Origin: Bordetella pertussis 18323
GTDB taxonomy: Bacteria; Pseudomonadota; Gammaproteobacteria; Burkholderiales; Burkholderiaceae_B
Direction of reading: 5' to 3'
DNA length: 64,000 bases
Assembly: GCF_000306945.1 (NCBI RefSeq)
Contig: NC_018518.1
Location: 3,224,001-3,288,000, forward strand
The notes beneath the pieces are model-generated. The model ran no database searches. It saw only the letters and a program-made list of their open reading frames with translations, and was not told the origin of the DNA. The position numbers and the translations under genes are program-made. Position 1 is the stretch's first letter. Every line of letters begins with the position of its first letter. This document shows, piece after piece, positions 61,421 through 64,000 of this stretch.

Positions 61421-61750
61421 TTAAGCTCCGACCTTGACCGTGATATGGCAGGTCTGCTTCTCGATACGGTTACCGCGGCCCTTGGCGCGAGCCGAGAAAC
61501 GCTTCATCGATTGAGCCTTGTCCACAAAAATGGTGGTGACCTTCAACTCGTCGATATCGGCGCCGTCGTTGTGCTCGGCGTTGGCGATAGCCGACTCGAC
61601 AGCCTTCTTCAGGATGACGGCGGCCTTCTTGGGCGAGAAGGTGAGGATGTTCAGGGCTTGAGCCACCGACTTGCCGCGGATCAGGTCCGCAACCAGACGG
61701 GTCTTCTGAGCCGAGATGTGAACACCACGGATAATGGCAGTAGTTTCCAT
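61421..61750 (-). CDS. rplV: 50S ribosomal protein L22
   Basis: 109 residues; [61 protein letters not shown] with the beta-hairpin [23 protein letters not shown] lining the exit tunnel. Confidence 0.98.
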   Translation of the reverse strand: METTAIIRGVHISAQKTRLVADLIRGKSVAQALNILTFSPKKAAVILKKAVESAIANAEHNDGADIDELKVTTIFVDKAQSMKRFSARAKGRGNRIEKQTCHITVKVGA

Positions 61751-61753
61751 CGC

Positions 61754-62029
61754 TTACCTCTTCGACTTCTTGTCCGCGGCGTGACCCTTGAACGTACGGG
61801 TCAGCGCGAACTCGCCCAGCTTGTGACCGACCATGTTCTCGTTGATGTAAATGGGAACGTGCTGGCGGCCGTTGTGGACGGCAATCGTCAGGCCGATGAA
61901 TTCCGGCAGGACCGTGGAACGACGCGACCAGGTTTTGATCGGCTTCTTGTCTTTGCCCGCGACAGCCGCATCCACCTTTTTGATCAGGTGCGCGTCGACA
62001 AACGGGCCTTTCTTGATCGAACGTGACAT
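61754..62029 (-). CDS. rpsS: 30S ribosomal protein S19
   Basis: 91 residues; [19 protein letters not shown] and [53 protein letters not shown]. Confidence 0.98.
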   Translation of the reverse strand: MSRSIKKGPFVDAHLIKKVDAAVAGKDKKPIKTWSRRSTVLPEFIGLTIAVHNGRQHVPIYINENMVGHKLGEFALTRTFKGHAADKKSKR

Positions 62030-62041
62030 AGTGTTCGCCTC

Positions 62042-62869
62042 TTACTTGCGCTTGCGCCGTTGGACGATCATATTGTTCGTCCGCTTGTTGCGGCGGGTCT
62101 TGAAACCCTTCGCCGGAGTACCCCACGGGCTCACCGGTTCGCGAGCTTCGCCGGTACGGCCTTCACCACCACCGTGCGGGTGATCGATCGGGTTCATGGC
62201 AACGCCACGAACCGTCGGACGAACACCACGCCAGCGCATGGCGCCGGCCTTGCCAATCTGGCGCAGGCTATGTTCTTCGTTGCCGACTTCGCCAATGGTG
62301 GCGCGGCATTGGATGTGCACGCGGCGCACTTCGCCGGAGCGCAGGCGCACCTGGGCGTACGTGCCTTCACGGGCCATCAGGACGGCGGAAGCGCCGGCCG
62401 AACGGGCCATCTGGGCACCCTTGCCAGGGATCATTTCGATGCAGTGGATCGTCGTGCCCACCGGAATGTTGCGGATCGGCAGGGTGTTGCCGGCGCGGAT
62501 CGGGGCTTCGATGCCCGAGATCAGCGTGGCGCCCACTTCCAGGCCGCGCGGCGCGATGATGTAGCGACGCTCGCCGTCGGCATAGCACAGCAGTGCGATA
62601 TGCGCGGTACGGTTGGGGTCGTATTCCAGGCGCTCGACCTTGGCCGGGATGCCATCCTTGTTGCGACGGAAGTCGACAACGCGGTAGTGCTGCTTGTGAC
62701 CGCCGCCACGATGGCGAACCGTGATGTGGCCGTTGTTGTTACGGCCCGAACCACGGGTCTTCTTCTCGAGCAGCGCAGCGTGAGGCGCACCCTTGTGCAG
62801 CTTCGGGCTGACGACCTTCACCATGCCACGGCGGCCAGCCGAGGTCGGTTTGACTTTAACGAGGGCCAT
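62042..62869 (-). CDS. rplB: 50S ribosomal protein L2
   Basis: 275 residues. The C-terminal [34 protein letters not shown] includes the histidine-bearing peptidyl-transferase-proximal loop; N-terminal [20 protein letters not shown] contacts 23S rRNA. Confidence 0.99.
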   Translation of the reverse strand: MALVKVKPTSAGRRGMVKVVSPKLHKGAPHAALLEKKTRGSGRNNNGHITVRHRGGGHKQHYRVVDFRRNKDGIPAKVERLEYDPNRTAHIALLCYADGERRYIIAPRGLEVGATLISGIEAPIRAGNTLPIRNIPVGTTIHCIEMIPGKGAQMARSAGASAVLMAREGTYAQVRLRSGEVRRVHIQCRATIGEVGNEEHSLRQIGKAGAMRWRGVRPTVRGVAMNPIDHPHGGGEGRTGEAREPVSPWGTPAKGFKTRRNKRTNNMIVQRRKRK

Positions 62870-63166
62870 TTACTTCACCTCCGCAAAGTCGATTTCCTGG
62901 CCGTCCTTGAGCGCGACGTAGGCCTTGCGCTCATTGCGGCGGCGACCAACGAAGCGGCCAAAGCGCTTGACTTTGCCCTTACGGTTGAGGACCTGCACGG
63001 ATTCGACCTGCACCTTGAACAGCAGTTCGACGGCAGCCTTGATTTCCGGCTTGGTAGCGTCAGCCACGACACGGAAAGCGACTTGCTGATTTTTCTCGGC
63101 AACGAAGGTGGCCTTTTCGGTCACGATCGGCGCCAGAATGACTTGCATCAAGCGTTCGGCATTCAT
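62870..63166 (-). CDS. rplW: 50S ribosomal protein L23
   Basis: 98 residues; [70 protein letters not shown]. Docking site for trigger factor and SRP. Overlaps rplD by four bases. Confidence 0.98.
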   Translation of the reverse strand: MNAERLMQVILAPIVTEKATFVAEKNQQVAFRVVADATKPEIKAAVELLFKVQVESVQVLNRKGKVKRFGRFVGRRRNERKAYVALKDGQEIDFAEVK

Positions 63167-63780
63167 CCCAGCATCTCCTCGAGTTGCGCGATGGCCGGCT
63201 TGGTGATCAGCACTTTCTTGTAGTGGATCAGCGACAACGGATCGGCATAGCGGGGCTCAACCACGGCAACGTACGGCAGGTTGCGGGTGGCGAGATAAAC
63301 ATTCTCATCGACGTTGTCGGTGATGATCAGGACCGAATCCAGGCCCAGGCTCTTCAGCTTGGCGGCAGCCAGCTTGGTCTTGGGCGATTCGAGCGTGAAC
63401 GTATCGACGACGGCGACGCGGTCTTCACGGGCCAACTGCGACAGAATCGAGCGGATCCCGGCGCGGTACATCTTCTTGTTGACCTTCTGGCTGAAGTTTT
63501 CTTCAGGCGAGTTCGGGAACGCGCGACCACCCCCACGCCACAGCGGCGACGAGGTCATACCGGCGCGAGCGCGGCCGGTACCCTTCTGGCGCCAGGGCTT
63601 CTTGGTGGAGTGCTTGACTTCGGCGCGGTCCTTCTGAGCGCGGTTGCCGCTGCGGGCATTGGCCTGGAAGGCCACCACGATCTGGTGAACCAGCGCTTCG
63701 TTGAAGTCGCGACCGAAGATGGTGTCGGGTGCGCTGAACGTAGCGGCCTGACCTTGGTCATTCAGGAGCTTGAGATCCAT
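63163..63780 (-). CDS. rplD: 50S ribosomal protein L4
   Basis: 205 residues; [60 protein letters not shown] is the tunnel loop. L4 is the usual repressor of the S10 operon in enterics. Starts four bases after the rplC stop. Confidence 0.98.
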   Translation of the reverse strand: MDLKLLNDQGQAATFSAPDTIFGRDFNEALVHQIVVAFQANARSGNRAQKDRAEVKHSTKKPWRQKGTGRARAGMTSSPLWRGGGRAFPNSPEENFSQKVNKKMYRAGIRSILSQLAREDRVAVVDTFTLESPKTKLAAAKLKSLGLDSVLIITDNVDENVYLATRNLPYVAVVEPRYADPLSLIHYKKVLITKPAIAQLEEMLG

Positions 63781-63784
63781 TTAC

Positions 63785-64000
63785 TTACGCCCCCTTCTTG
63801 GCCGGCGCCTTGACAGCCGGACGCACGATGACATCACCGCCGGCGTGGCCCGGGACAGCGCCCTTGACCATCAGCAGGCCGCGTTCGGCATCGACGCGAA
63901 CCACGTCGAGGTTTTGAACGGTGCGGGTGACATCACCCATATGGCCGGACATGCGCTTGCCGGGGAAAATGCGACCCGGGTCCTGTGCCTGGCCGATCGA
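63785..64000 (-). CDS. rplC: 50S ribosomal protein L3 (C-terminal part, runs off the window)
   Basis: The last 71 codons: [71 protein letters not shown], ending in TAA at 63785-63787. The upstream part lies beyond position 64000. Confidence 0.97.
   Translation of the reverse strand, partial: SIGQAQDPGRIFPGKRMSGHMGDVTRTVQNLDVVRVDAERGLLMVKGAVPGHAGGDVIVRPAVKAPAKKGA

Overview
This is a GC-rich betaproteobacterial chromosome segment, almost certainly Bordetella pertussis. The evidence is two near-identical 1,043-bp IS481 copies with CTAG-containing 6-bp target duplications, tripartite-tricarboxylate (Bug) receptors, System II cytochrome c biogenesis genes (ccsA/ccsB plus dsbD), and a dense set of broken accessory genes. 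The assignment rests on recognising these families; no database was searched.

Layout. Positions 1-22.7 kb are accessory metabolism and regulation: a saccharopine-dehydrogenase-like oxidoreductase; a frameshifted FCD/GntR regulator divergent from malate synthase G (glcB); a TetR regulator with a 40-aa membrane miniprotein sharing one operator motif; a taurine/nitrate-type ABC transporter with an FAD oxidoreductase and a LysR regulator; a YrbL-like kinase-fold protein with a frameshifted GT4 glycosyltransferase; an amidohydrolase/Bug pair facing a nonsense-mutated LysR; and a catabolic run on the minus strand (cupin, deleted HpcH aldolase, Bug receptor, IS481-disrupted GntR/UTRA) downstream of a TonB receptor.

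From 22.8 to 47.1 kb the content is mostly housekeeping: ssb, an MFS permease, uvrA, a second IS481, a GST, the overlapping aroK-aroB-dgt run, mrcA (PBP1A), cyaY facing lptM-lysA, ccsB-ccsA, cytochrome c4, engB-hemB, a DMT permease, cutA-dsbD and a HIT protein. ccsA, ccsB, dsbD, cytochrome c4 and hemB together supply much of haem and c-type cytochrome assembly.

From 47.2 kb to the right edge lies the minus-strand ribosomal block: rplC(partial)-D-W-B, rpsS, rplV, rpsC, rplP, rpmC, rpsQ, then a 3.4-kb interruption, then rplN-X-E, rpsN, rpsH, rplF, rplR, rpsE, rpmD, rplO, secY, infA, rpmJ, rpsM, rpsK, rpsD, rpoA, rplQ. The interruption carries an intact aldehyde dehydrogenase and alpha/beta hydrolase on the other strand and a remnant of an Asp/Asn beta-hydroxylase. 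It splits the S10 and spc units, and a strong terminator closes the S10 part.

The most notable themes are clustered gene decay (six damaged genes or remnants by six different lesions), a two-site TetR circuit with a miniprotein, a homopolymeric G10 tract in a terminator-like hairpin at the ccsB start, and a perfect 30-bp palindrome that forms the 3' end of the TonB receptor gene. No CRISPR array, tRNA or rRNA gene was seen, and I did not find a clearly new multigene system.
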